A stretch of DNA of 64,000 bases from Dillenia suffruticosa (taxonomy: Eukaryota; Streptophyta; Magnoliopsida; Dilleniales; Dilleniaceae). The stretch's first letter is position 1, and each line of letters starts with the position of its first letter. Position numbers and translations under genes: made by a program. This document shows, piece by piece, positions 1-10,412 of the stretch. Below the pieces are notes generated by a model. That model was not told the origin of the DNA. It searched no databases and saw nothing but the letters and a program-made list of their open reading frames with translations. The DNA lies in NCBI GenBank assembly GCA_033439265.1, contig JAVTVX010000012.1:7119001-7183000 (forward strand), read 5' to 3'.

Positions 1-99
1 TTGGGGACGCAGCGTTTTGTCCCAAAACGCTGCGTCTCCAAATATTGTTTTTTTTATTTTTTTATTTTTTTTATTTTTATTTTTAAGCTGGGTGTTACA
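1..99 (-). repeat. 3' LTR (partial) of the gypsy element 1-6113
   Basis: The sequence matches the last part of the LTR at 3094-6113, with the same hairpin, T-rich tract and terminal gggtgttaca. The rest of the LTR lies outside the window. Confidence 0.9.
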
Positions 100-119
100 T
101 TTTCTAATCCCCTAAAAAT
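100..119 (-). other. Polypurine tract of the gypsy element 1-6113
   Basis: Read on the minus strand this is a purine-rich run with a GGGG core directly before the LTR start TGTAACACC. That is where second-strand priming is expected in LTR elements. Confidence 0.65.
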
Positions 120-339
120 AAGTTTCGTCCTCGAAATTAAAAGAAAGTAATACGCTGAACAAGTGGGGGTACTGTCTCTTAAGTCTCTTACTCGACCTGG
201 TCACTCCTCCCCAAAACTCTGACCAATGAAAGTTCTTTGCTCCGTAGCTTTCTGACCTATCAATCTAGAATAGCTACGTGCTGAGCTAAAACACTAAGAT
301 CCTCTCTATCTGGCCGTCCCTCGTCAGACGTTGTTTGAT

Positions 340-960
340 CTCTTAAAAGCTTGTCTCACAACAATCGTCCCACAAGAACTTGACGCCCTTCGTATCAATC
401 TGGTATGTATAGCGACGATCTGAGAAAATCCTTCTATGAATCGCCGATAACACCCCGCAAGGCCAAGGAAACTTCGCACCTCGGTCACTGTCTGTGGCTG
501 TTGGTGTGTTGGTCAGCCCAAATGGCATGATCACGAACTCGTAATGTCCATATTGATTGCGGAATGCAGTCTTGGGCACATTCTCAGCCCTGATTCGCAA
601 CTAATGATATCCAAATTGAAGATCAATCTTTGAGAAAAACACGCGTACCCTGGAACTGCTCAAATAAATCATCAATATGTGGCAAAGTGTCCCGATTCTT
701 GATGAAAACCTTGTTTAGCTGTCTATAGTTCACACACAATCTTAGAATCCCGTCTTTCTACTTTACTTCATGAATAATCACCGGAGCACCCTAAGGCGAA
801 GTGCTCAAATGGATAAAACCGTTGTCCAGTAATTCCCGCAACTAGACCTAGAGCTCTCTAAACTTCACTGGCGCCATTCAGTATGGCAGAATAAATATGG
901 GAGTGATCCCTGGAGCTAGATCAATCTCGAAATCACACTCCCAAATTGGGGGTAGTCTGG
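340..960 (-). pseudogene. Reverse transcriptase part of the gypsy element (fossil)
   Basis: Minus-strand translation shows the Ty3/gypsy RT block around [15 protein letters not shown], followed by degraded RT-like sequence. It is broken. The position between the 3' LTR and gag fits the pol region. Confidence 0.75.
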
Positions 961-1579
961 GTAGCTCCTCGAGAATATATTTAGGAAAACCTGCACCACT
1001 GGGACCTTCTCAAACCTCGGGTCCTCAACAGTGGTGTCGATAACATGAGTTAGGTATGCCGTGCAACCTCGCGACAAGGCTTACCCAACCCGTTGGCAAA
1101 AAGGCGCTTCTCACATACGAATGGTTCGACTCGGTGTCAAATAGGACACGAGTGTCGACTTCCCATATTGCCATAACTCCTAATGTGAGGAAATAAAAGA
1201 TCAGTCGATAAATATAAAAGAAAATATCTATAGATATATATATCAAAATGTATGTACAACCAACATAGTTAAGCATCTACGGCTTTAACTAGTGATGGTT
1301 CTCAAAAAGTACATGGACATCTCTAAACATGGGGATCAGTGGGAGGAACACCAAAAATCTCATCAGGACTCGCCTCAACATCCTCCTGCGTCATCGCATA
1401 TACACGGGCCTGTGTCCTCTGCTGTTGTCGTGATGGTCCTGGCACCGTGTTGCTCCCGGCTACCGTCCGTGGAGCGGTGTGACTCGAGTGCGCAGGTGCT
1501 CCCTGCTGTCCTCCTCGGGGAACACTCGAGTGTCCACTAGCTGTGTGACCTCCAAATCCCAACTAAGGGCAGGTGCTCC

Positions 1580-2790
1580 TGATGTGCCCTTGCTTCCCAC
1601 ACCGGAAGCATGTAATGGGCATCCTACACTCTCCAAAAGGGTGGTATCCATCACATCGACGGCAAAAAGGGTACCACTGATCTGAAATCTGAGTAGTGGC
1701 GCTAGAGGCCGGTGCCCTAAATCCTTGAGATCGTGATCCTTGTTCAGGATGTGCTTGTCTCGGCTGAGAAAAGTCTTCCTAATATCCTGAACTCCTGCCC
1801 TTCTTCAAGCTCTGACTCGAAGAAGCCCTAGATCTCTTCTTTTGCTCCCTGTTCTCCCGCTGTCTGCCCTCAGCACGGACAATCTCCTCCGCCCTAAATG
1901 CTGAGTCCACAATCTCCGCAAGGGAGAAACTAGGGGTCACTGTCATGTACCTCCTGATGTTCAAGTTGAGGCCGTCCTCAAACTTGAATCGTAGCTGCGT
2001 CGGCGTCGCTAAGTCTGGAACAAAAGCAGCTAGTCGCCTCAACTCCATCTCATACTCTGTCACTGTCCTGGCTCCCTGCCGCAAGTGCAGAAACTCTGCC
2101 CTCTTGCGGTCCTGTTGGAACTCAGAGAAGTACCTGCGATCGAACTCCCGTAGGAAGTCCTCCCATCGCAGCGGCTCGGTAGCATCGTCACAAATCGCCT
2201 CCCACCAAGTGAGGGCGTCACCATCTAAAAGTCTCTCTGCTATCCGAAGCCGGTAGTCCTCGCTCAACCCCAGATCAGTCAAAATTCTACGGGTACGGTT
2301 GATCCAGTGTTTCGCTGCTGTGGGATCACCCGTCCCAGCGAACTCTGTGCAGCCTAACTGCCTCGCCTCCTTCACCAGCTGGGTGAGCTCGTGAATACGC
2401 CTCAAGGTGGAGGAGATAGTGTCGCTAGGTCCCAACACAGTAGAAGGATCAGCAACTGGTGGCTGATCTGGTACAATAGAAGGTGGTACGGCCGTAGGAG
2501 TCGGCGCGGCCGTCGGTGGTGGTGGTGGGGGTGGCATCTGAATCCCGTGGGAGGTGTACCACTCGTACACCTGCCTAAACGCCTCAAGGGACGGTGGTGG
2601 AACCTCCGCAGGAGCAGCCGGCCGAGTAGGCGCTACAGGGGGCGCCCGTGTAGAGAAAGCAGCCTCAGGCACTCCAAAGGTCTCAGGCTCCCTCGAAGGG
2701 TCAGGCACGTGAGGGGTCGCGGGTAGCGCGGGTCTAGCTCCGCGTCCTACTGGTCTACCGCGTCTAGGCGGCATAATTCTGCAAGGAGAC
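1580..2790 (-). pseudogene. Gag region of the gypsy element (fossil)
   Basis: The minus-strand product starts near MPPRRGRPVGRG and has a long proline-rich N-terminal part. The retrotransposon gag domain follows, with blocks such as DALTWWEAI and EFDRRYFSEFQQ. A CCHC zinc knuckle (CFRCGKQGH) lies near 1590-1620. Gag proteins of this type form the particle that packages the element RNA. Confidence 0.88.
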
Positions 2791-3074
2791 AACTTTCATT
2801 AGATATAACTTTAGAGTTTGACATGATTTAAAAATTTGGGCTAGTTATTCGTAACTAACCCCCTAAAATGAATGAAATTTTGGATCTCAGAATTTAATCA
2901 ATTAGGTTAGATACTAATCGTATCTAACCCCCTAAAATGAATAATTCATATGTCGAAAACCATATGCAAGGATATAAATGACTGTATGAAACTCTTATGC
3001 ATTGAGGACTTTTAAAATCAAATTACTTGGGAATGTTTTCAAATCATTTTATAAAACATAGCTCTAAACCAAGA

Positions 3075-3086
3075 GCTCTGATACCA
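3075..3086 (-). other. Primer-binding site, initiator tRNA-Met type
   Basis: The minus strand reads TGGTATCAGAGC, the standard plant PBS complementary to the 3' end of initiator tRNA-Met. It lies a few bases inside the 5' LTR, which ends at 3094 on this strand. Confidence 0.9.
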
Positions 3087-3660
3087 ACCGAACTGTCACG
3101 CCCCGAACCGGGATCGTGAACAGCCGCCCGTTGTCCCTGGATGCCGGCTGTATTTTTACAGAAAATCGGACAGAATCTCCCCATAAATCGGAGGTTTCCC
3201 ATGTACAATTTCACCTGTATATGACATTCATCATGTAAAAATAAACAATTGGCCATCCCGACCTCTCCAAAATCAACAATATCCACAGCCAACATCCAGA
3301 ACAACGCAAGACTATAAAGTTTCTAACAGTCCTAGCAACAGACCTCTACTGTCATGCCCAACTAGAGCATGAGCAGCCGCCACACCGAGCGGACATAAAT
3401 TCTACGCATATATAAAATAAATTCTCAAATTATTTTTAAATATTTACAAATGCCTCAATGTAATGAAATAATTCAATAAATGTCCATAATTTATACAGTC
3501 ATCCCATAAAATTTAGATAAATACATTGGTCAATCTAAAATCTCCAATATATAATAATATCACCAATCATCGTAGCGGAAGAGATGGAAAATATCCATAC
3601 CCAAGCCCAGTGATATCTCCTCTGTCCAACACTAATCCTGTGGGAAAGAAAGTGAGGGGT

Positions 3661-3682
3661 GAGTATCTATGGGAGGATACTC
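3661..3682. repeat. Short hairpin in LTR, stem GAGTATC/GATACTC
   Basis: A 7-bp perfect stem with an 8-base loop. Related hairpins occur at the equivalent place in other gypsy LTRs of the window (18079-18096 and 56834-56851). Confidence 0.7.
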
Positions 3683-4211
3683 AGTAAGTGAGGGGATTGA
3701 CATCATACTATCAATATCGAGGTGAATTTGGAGTGTCAAAGTATAAGATAAGAAAATATCCACAATGTGCAAACCGATCATGTTATTTCAAAATCATAAA
3801 TAATACGCACACATCATAAAGTAAGATATGCATCCAATATTTACATCAATATCATGAAGAGCCGGCCAATGAAATATTCCCGGCAATGGTCTATCTCGAC
3901 CAAGGACGGCGCATTGGGGGTTTTTCCAAATGTAAGTATTAAAGAATGGCTCTCTGCCCCAATGTTGGCCACAGACTACCCCAACTAGCCTGTAAATAAT
4001 AATAATAATAATGTACATATAACTAGTCGGCCGTGTATGGTGCTCCCGCCTGGTGCTAGACGGAGCCGTACTCAACGTCCTCTCCGATGAGGGTCAACCT
4101 GGAGCACCCATACACACGACGATATGGCGGATACCTCCGGCCGAAGCGTATCCGGACACAAGGGGTGTCTCTACCAGATGTCCTTCGTAGCTACGGATCA
4201 CAACATCATAT

Positions 4212-4383
4212 CGGCCGGGCACGTAGCCCCATGCATCCCATCACCAGTCGGCCGGGCATATAGCCCCATGCATAATATCATAACGTCGGCCGGGCATACA
4301 GCCCAATACATAATATCATAAAGTCGGCCGGGCATACAGCTCAAAACATAATATCATAAAGTCGGCCGGGCATACAGCCCAAA
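4212..4383. repeat. Tandem repeat, about 43-bp period, in the LTR
   Basis: Five units each centre on tcggccgggcatacagccc and are separated by AT-rich spacers such as aatacataatatcataa. The last three units are nearly identical, which suggests recent expansion inside the LTR. Confidence 0.9.
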
Positions 4384-5943
4384 TGTGTAAGTAAATCCAT
4401 TTAAAACCATGTGCCAATGCAGTGGAAGTATTTAAAACATATCAATATGTCGAAAATGTGGCACAATATACGTTTATCAAAACTCATGGATGCATATCAA
4501 TAAAGTCAGCAGTTAAGAAACTCCAAAGGTCACAAAACATTTCATCAAATATTGGAAAGGTCTAACAATCATATATTTGCAGAAACATGTCATTTAAAAG
4601 TATTTTTGAAACATGGTTTTCAATCAATAGTGAATGTCAAAGTCCCACTCACAGTTCTAGGGAGGGTGGTCACTCCCTATTTTCAAAACAATTTCCAATC
4701 TGCTTTCTCGAATCTCCAAAAAAATCAACCTAATCAGATCATCAAAATTGAATATCAACTTCTCAAGCATCTTAAGGGTTTACCCGAAAAACATGAAATG
4801 AACAATATCTTCCACTTTACGGCTCATTTCCCTCCAACCCTACAATCCAGATACTTTCATGCATATTTCAAGGTTTAACTCTAAAGGAAATCATTCGAAT
4901 TAACTCAACATGATTTTATGATTCTCTAATATGCTTCTTTCGTATCAGAGCATCTAGTTTCTGTAACATTCTCTACTTAATCTTCAAAGTCACATATAGT
5001 CATTTCAGAATTGGTATTTTATTCGCATTCTACTTACACTCTGAACATATACAGAACCTTTCATCTTAGATTCAATTCTAGATTCATTCAAAGTATCAGT
5101 TAGAGCAGAAATCTCCTTACCTACGGTTTTCTCGAAGCGCAGAGTCTCGTCCGACTGTCGCTTCGGTCGCTCCAAGGTCTGTAGTGTTTCCTATCAAAAC
5201 AAGATTTTATTTTGTTAGATCTAAACACTTAGATCCGAATCAAAAACCCTAATTCATTTACCTGGGTGGAGGTTCGTGGGCTGTCACGGGCTCACGGGCC
5301 GTCGCGGGCTCGTGGGCTACAGCTAGCGGGCTCGCTGGTCTGCGTGCTACGGGGTAGCGGGCCGGCGGGCTGGCGGGCCGATGGGCTGAACTGGGCCGCG
5401 GGCCGTACTGGACCTGCGGGCTTGGACGGGCTGTCGGGCCTGGTGGGCCCATGGGCTTGCTGCTGATGGGCCTGCGGCTAATGGGCCTGCGGCTAATGGG
5501 CCTGCAGGCTGGCGGGCCTGCGGGCCGACAGTGGCTCGCGGGCTGGTGCTCGCCCGTGAGCTGGTGCGCTGTGCTGGGGCGTGCTCATGCGCTGCTCGCG
5601 CGCTCGCTGGCTCGGTCGTGTGCAAGGGCGGGTTGCGCTCGCGGAGGTTCTGCAATCGCGCTGTGGAGCACTCAAGCTCGCGCGATGGTGGCAGAAGGAG
5701 GGGTTGCTGCTGGTGGCGGCTGTTCGCGGACGGAAGCAAGATCGCGCGGTGGCGGCGCTCGGCGGAGCTTGCGAAGGAGGTGAGATCGCGAACGATCGCG
5801 ACTGCAGAAAGGAGAGAGAGCCGCGGGAAGAAAGAAGAAGAAGCAGAAAAAGAAGAAGAAGAAGAAGAAGGAGAAGGATGGCGGCGGCGGCGGCGGTGGC
5901 TGTGGCGGAGGAAGCCGAACGGCCGCAGGAGAGGGAACTTCGG

Positions 5944-5944
5944 G

Positions 5945-5985
<41 letters not shown>
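5944..5985. repeat. GA microsatellite
   Basis: A run of GA dinucleotides in the LTR, next to an AAG-rich tract at 5826-5875. It generates spurious low-complexity open frames on both strands. Confidence 0.95.
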
Positions 5986-5988
<3 letters not shown>

Positions 5989-6016
5989 GGGTTAGGGTTT
6001 TAACCCTAATCCCCAA

Positions 6017-6057
6017 TTGGGGACGCAGCGTTTTGTCCCAAAACGCTGCGTCTCCAA
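6017..6057. repeat. Terminal LTR hairpin, 19-bp stem
   Basis: The arms around gacgcagcgttttg and caaaacgctgcgtc pair perfectly over 14 bp, extend to 19 bp with one G-T pair, and have a 3-base loop. The same hairpin is at 1-41 in the other LTR. Confidence 0.92.
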
Positions 6058-6062
6058 ATATT

Positions 6063-6101
<39 letters not shown>

Positions 6102-6113
6102 CTGGGTGTTACA

Positions 6114-6594
6114 TTATTACCATTGCTTGGTTTGCTGACAACTAATGGAAAGCTTGTCGTGGTGGGTGGACCGGAGAAGCCCCTAGAACTGCCTGTGTTT
6201 CCTCTTATTAACGGTAAGGAGACAATTAAATTTGAAAAAATTTGTGTAATTAATTTAGAGGGGTTTAATCTGACAAAAAAAAAAAATGGCAGGAAGGAAA
6301 ATGTTAGGTGGGAGTATCATCGGAGGAATTAAAGAGACGCAAGAGATGATTGATTTTGCAGCGGAACACAACATAAAAGCAGACATTGAGGTTATACCAA
6401 TGGATTACGTGAATACTGCCATGGATCGTCTTCTCAAAGGCGATATCAAATATCGTTTTGTCATCGACATTGCAAACACATTAAAGGCCACCAAAAATTG
6501 TCCTCTTTTGTTGCTTTACCCTAAACAATTTGTTTCAGAAAACAGTATTTTTTTTGGGGTGACTTTTGTCCCTTTTGTTTTCACGTTCATTTAG
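6114..6594 (+). pseudogene. CAD-like alcohol dehydrogenase, 3' exons only (copy 1)
   Basis: The C-terminal third of a zinc-dependent medium-chain dehydrogenase of the plant CAD/sinapyl-alcohol-dehydrogenase-like family, which reduces hydroxycinnamaldehydes or related aldehydes with NADPH. Exon 4 resumes straight after the LTR at about 6117 and gives [13 protein letters not shown], then [17 protein letters not shown] intron spans 6214-6292. Exon 5 (6293-6594) gives [20 protein letters not shown] and [13 protein letters not shown]. The family normally stops one or two codons after NTLKA. Here the frame runs on for about 33 residues to TAG at 6592-6594. The 5' exons are off the window, beyond the retrotransposon that split the gene. 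Reading across the intron is otherwise clean, so this copy was broken late. Exact substrate unknown. Confidence 0.9.
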
Positions 6595-6810
6595 AAAGAG
6601 ATATTGTTGAAATACTCTTTTATTGAGCAAATAAACGTGGATGTTCTGATTACTTATATCAATGGGTTCCGTGTATAAATTCCCCTTTCTTTCTGACAAA
6701 AGTTAGCTTCACTTATCAAAACTCTTTAACTACCGATCCACGATCGGTTTAATGGGATGAAGTGATAGATTTCTTAACCAAATATTGTGTTTGAAACTTT
6801 AAACGGAAAA
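6595..6810. other. Spacer between convergent gene relics
   Basis: The 3' flank of CAD copy 1 (plus) meets the 3' flank of the ARM-repeat relic (minus). No further feature is visible. Confidence 0.5.
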
Positions 6811-7163
6811 TCAAACAGCGGTAACATCAGTGCACCCAAAATCATCGGAATTAGCAACAAAATACTCTTGTGGCCTTGAATCTTTCAACAATTTCAAAAG
6901 CATTTGTGCTTTCCTCTTTGCTCTTTCCGTGCATTCACTTTGCATCAATAGCAACAACCGTGTCACCACTCCTACATTTGAAAAAATAAATCAAGAAAAT
7001 AATTGTATATTATTAAATTTTATTATTATGTTCTAGAAAATAACAAGAAAAAATTATAATGACTCCGATCACATAAACTAATGATCGAAATTCACTAAAT
7101 TAAAGAGAAAAGAAGGGTTAGATTAATATAAATTACCGGATTCTTAATAGAAGAGATTAAAAG

Positions 7164-8172
7164 TATGTTTGGTACAACTTTTTTTCTCCTTCATCTTTTC
7201 CTTTTAAGTAAAAGTAGAAATTAATTTCTTTTGAAAAAATTTAAAATTTGTTTGATATTTTTATTTTTGAAAACTGCTTCATACGCCTTTTTATAAATAA
7301 ATTATTTGACAAACCATTTTTTTTATAAACTTTAGTTTTAATAAAATTATTATAAAAGACATACACAAAATATAATTTTTTTCCACACCATCGATCAAAT
7401 AAAATTCATATATCTATATTTTAAAAATAAAAGGTATAGTACTAATAATTAAAATAAAAATAAATTGATTATTTTTCTTAACTATTAAAATCAAACATTT
7501 ATAAATATAAAATCATTTTCATCTAACATAAAAAAATTAAAAAAATTTGAAAATAACATAAATCATATATTTATGAACATCCAAATCATACAAATAGAAT
7601 AAAAAAAATATTTATGAATATATTTGAAATTTATAAAAAAAATATTTAAACCAACCCAAGTCATATATTTATGAGCATCCATATCATATAAATAAAATAA
7701 AAAAATATTTTTAAACATATTTGAAATTTATGAAGATATTTGAAATTTATAAAAAAAAAAGAAACCCACCCAAATCATATATTTATGAATATCCAAGTCA
7801 TATAACTGAAATGAAAAAATATTTATGAACATATTTGGAATTTATGAATATATTTAAAATTTATAAAAAAATATTTAAACTCACCAAGTCATAGCATTTA
7901 TGAACATATTTATGGCATAAATATATTTAAAATTTTGTATTATTCAAGTGAGAATATAAGTGGAATTAAAAAATATGGTTCCGGAAAAGTTGGAACATTT
8001 AAAAAAAAGGAGAAAAAAAGTTTCTCTCAAGAATTTCTCCTTTAAATCTACTTTTACCATTTTTCTTCATTAAAAAAAACACTACTTTTATGATGAAAAA
8101 ATTTTGTTTGGTAGGATTTTTCTTTATAAGGATAAGAGAAATTGAAAAAAAAAATTTTGTCAAACAGATACT
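7164..8172. mobile_element. AT-rich MITE-like insertion in the ARM-gene relic
   Basis: About 1 kb of very AT-rich DNA. Its ends are imperfect inverted repeats: plus start tatgtttggtacaac against minus start agtatctgtttgacaaaa. The trinucleotide aag flanks both sides (7161-7163 and 8173-8175) and would be the target duplication. Removing the insert with one aag rejoins a plausible host reading frame. It holds a four-copy tandem repeat (7555-7925). No transposase is visible, so it is non-autonomous and its superfamily is unclear. Confidence 0.5.
7555..7925. repeat. Tandem repeat, period about 100-115 bp
   Basis: Four degenerate units begin with a(a/g)tcatatatttatgaacatcc near 7560, 7660, 7775 and 7887 and continue with kataaaatatttatgaa-like AT-rich sequence. 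Confidence 0.75.
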
Positions 8173-8202
8173 AAGCGCTTCTTCTTCTGTCTGTCTGGAC
8201 AT

Positions 8203-8732
8203 CAATTTCACAGACAGAGAGAGAGAGAGAGAGAGCTAGTTTTGGGTGGGAAAGGGAAGAGTTGATGAGTAAATAAAAGGATCAAGGAATTTCACACGCA
8301 CAATTCTATCGTCGCAACAGCTATTTATAGGGTGATCACAATTTGATTAAAATCCAAAAAATTATTTTCTCTGAATCGTGTTTTTTTTTTTTTTTTTTTT
8401 TTTTTACATTTTGAATGATTTATTAGGTAATTTGCTTTAATTTTGAATAAAATCAAATTTTAATTTAGTTTATTTGAGCGATTATTGGTTTTAATAATTT
8501 TTATTTTGATCAAACCAAATTAACCAAATTAATTAAAAATATTATATAGTCATGTTGGAGTTAAAATTTTTATGTGGACGACGCACATATAGAGTATTTG
8601 TCAAAATTTGTTATAACCTATTTTCTTTTGTATAAATTTTAATAGTACAGTTAATTTAGATAATCGAATCGAATTAACTATTTAAATTGGTCAAATGAAT
8701 TATCGGTTTTTAATCCATTTGATTAGATTATG
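8203..8732 (-). promoter_or_regulatory. Putative promoter and 5' UTR of the minus-strand ARM-gene relic
   Basis: The minus strand has CTATAAATAG at 8330-8321, a plausible TATA box about 120 bases before the proposed ATG. The 5' UTR has a GA/CT microsatellite (8216-8235), common in plant leaders. A poly-T run lies at 8381-8405. The rest is AT-rich with nothing recognised, up to the copia insertion at 8738. Confidence 0.4.
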
Positions 8733-8737
8733 GTTAT

Positions 8738-9259
8738 TGTTGATAAATAGTGCCCACATGAGGCATTTATCACATAGTAAAATAAATATTTGAATTTTAA
8801 ATTTAAATTTAGAGGTTAAAGGATAATGGGTAATTAACCTCCCCTAACATCTCCCTACAAGGCACCCACCAATTAACCTACGTGAGTGAAATTACTTGTT
8901 CTTCAATTTTGAGCATTGAAGGAAGAACATACTTGAGAGAAAACACTTTTTTTTTGTGCGTGATACAAAAAGGGAATTTCTCTAGAGAGAGAAATATTAA
9001 TAGAGGGCTTAAAAAAAATCCAAATAGGAAATTTTTGTATCATTTTTTTTTCATCAGATCAAGGGTCATGGCGTCATGACATTGTGGTGATAGTTCGTTT
9101 AACATGATTATCATCCCGACAGTGAAATCGATGGAGAAAGACATCGTGGTTTTCCAATTTCCTACATTTTATTCATCGAGATATACCCTAAACTTTATTA
9201 TTTTTATTATTTCAAAAAATTCCATCATACTTCTGCTTGCGTGTATATTAAATCTAATA
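8738..9259 (+). repeat. 5' LTR of the copia element
   Basis: It starts tgttgataaatag and ends aatctaata before the PBS. It aligns over its full length with 26319-29265 outside the CACTA insert. It also preserves the empty CACTA target site at 9093-9095. Confidence 0.92.
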
Positions 9260-9260
9260 T

Positions 9261-9271
9261 TGGTATTAGAG
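9261..9271 (+). other. Primer-binding site of the copia element
   Basis: The sequence tggtattagag resembles the initiator tRNA-Met PBS (tggtatcagagc) and lies at the LTR end. Confidence 0.75.
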
Positions 9272-10412
9272 TATGTTGGATTTATTAATAAATTTTTAGA
9301 ACTTTTCGGATGTAAAAAAAAAATATATATATATAGGGTTAAAAATTTTGGAGTTCGGATCACGGATGAGTTTCGTGAATCTGATTATACTATGATGTTG
9401 CCCATATTATGTAGATAATAAATATATTTTTTTGGAGTTTTTGGAGAATGTTTTGGCCATGTAATATAGAGCCAAAGTTTTTGGCCCTAAAGTGCCCAAA
9501 ACTTAAAATTTTAGATCTGTTGAGATAGAGGACTTATTGATCTATAAAAATAGCAAAAATATGTTTCTTGTGTGCTGATCTATGATTTGACGCATTTCTT
9601 GTGAATTACCGTTGCCGGAAACTAGGTTTTCCGATATAGCCGCGAATGACCAAAATTTTGGTCATTTGATTTGCCGAGATTAGGGAGTAAATCTCCCAAA
9701 AATCGAGTCTAGAATGGTTTTGGGAAGTCCAAGCTTATTTTTTGGTTGAAATCGCTGTCGAAAAGGTGCTGGAAATGAGTTTTTCGGAAGTCGAGTCAAA
9801 AGACCCGATTGTAAAACCGTCAACGAAGAACTGCTCCAGACTCGCAAGCGCGTGTATCACATGCGCGCAGAGGTGCATCCAAAAGAAAGCTACACGCACG
9901 TGCACTTCACGCGTGCAAGAGGTGCGTGAAGAGGAAAGGGGTTCGACCATGAACCGAACCAGTCGGGGTAGGACCCTGACCCAAGATCCGACTCGTGTTT
10001 TGGCTCGGTCAGAGACCCAAGTGACATGGGTCAGCACGTGCAACATGTGACAGACGTGCAGCGTGTCGTTCTCACGCGCCAGATAGTAGCTAGCGCGTGA
10101 GAGATGCGCCGCCGGCACGTGGCGGCGCGTAAGGACCCCGGCGGCTCGTCAAGTCGTTTAAAATTAGATTTTTTCATTTTTTTGAGGGTCCTATATTTAT
10201 ATTTGTAACTATTTGTGGGATCTTGTGCACTGAATTCAAGTCCAGATGATAAGATGTGATCCAAGTTGTGGGATATGGTGTCTGTTGACCCATATACTCA
10301 CTTTGGGGTCAATACTTAAATCATTTAAGATTTATCAATTCGTAGAGTGCGCGAAATTGTAAAAATAAGCATTATGAGTGACTGACGTCTTTTTTTCTGT
10401 GTAACAGAGACA
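9272..10412 (+). other. Copia leader between PBS and gag
   Basis: About 1.1 kb without a convincing coding region. The section 9830-10150 is GC-richer, with repeated acgtgc and gcgcgt words. Open frames there show no family match and look like chance. Confidence 0.5.

Larger units (their letters stand above)
1..6113 (-). mobile_element. Ty3/gypsy LTR retrotransposon, long-LTR type, cut by window start
   Basis: The element lies on the minus strand. Its left (3') LTR is cut by the window edge and its right (5') LTR is complete. Both LTR ends carry the same hairpin and poly-T tract and finish in TTACA. A primer-binding site like initiator tRNA-Met flanks the right LTR and a purine tract flanks the left one. 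Parts recognised are gag with a zinc knuckle and a stretch of reverse transcriptase. It looks broken and incomplete. The LTR length and the gag type resemble the other Tekay/Del-like elements in this window, so that lineage is inferred. It sits inside a CAD-like gene, whose sequence resumes at 6114. Confidence 0.9.
3094..6113 (-). repeat. 5' LTR (about 3.0 kb) of the gypsy element 1-6113
   Basis: On the plus strand it runs from TGTCACGCCCCG to GGTGTTACA, so the ends are TG and CA. It holds a 43-bp tandem repeat (4212-4383), a small GAGTATC/GATACTC hairpin (3661-3682), a very GC-rich tract (5260-5760), GA and AAG microsatellites, and a 19-bp terminal hairpin. Open frames in the GC-rich and microsatellite part are low-complexity artefacts. 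Confidence 0.92.
6811..8202 (-). pseudogene. ARM-repeat (possibly U-box-type) protein gene relic
   Basis: The last exon (6971 down to 6811, stop TGA at 6811-6813) translates to VVTRLLLLMQSECTERAKRK, then AQMLLKLLKDSRPQ and a short tail. This resembles the C-terminal helices of plant ARM-repeat/U-box proteins (LLLLxQS-CTER-K-KAQMLLKLL). It follows an acceptor AG at 6973-6972. A possible first exon starts at ATG 8202-8200 (MSRQTEEEAL), is interrupted by a MITE (7164-8172), and resumes as LISSIKNP up to a GT donor at 7136. The central ARM repeats expected of a functional protein are absent and the remaining exons do not agree in phase, so I call it a pseudogene. The family assignment comes from memory of the motif, and a search of the last exon would settle it. 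Confidence 0.55.

Noticed and set aside
2391-2726. Trp/Arg-rich plus-strand open frame
   Set aside because: It is the opposite-strand shadow of the proline-rich gag N-terminus.
5266-6016. Several overlapping open frames on both strands of 60-154 codons
   Set aside because: They are GC-rich and GA/AAG-repeat LTR sequence translating to low-complexity Arg, Glu, Pro or Ser runs, with no family features.
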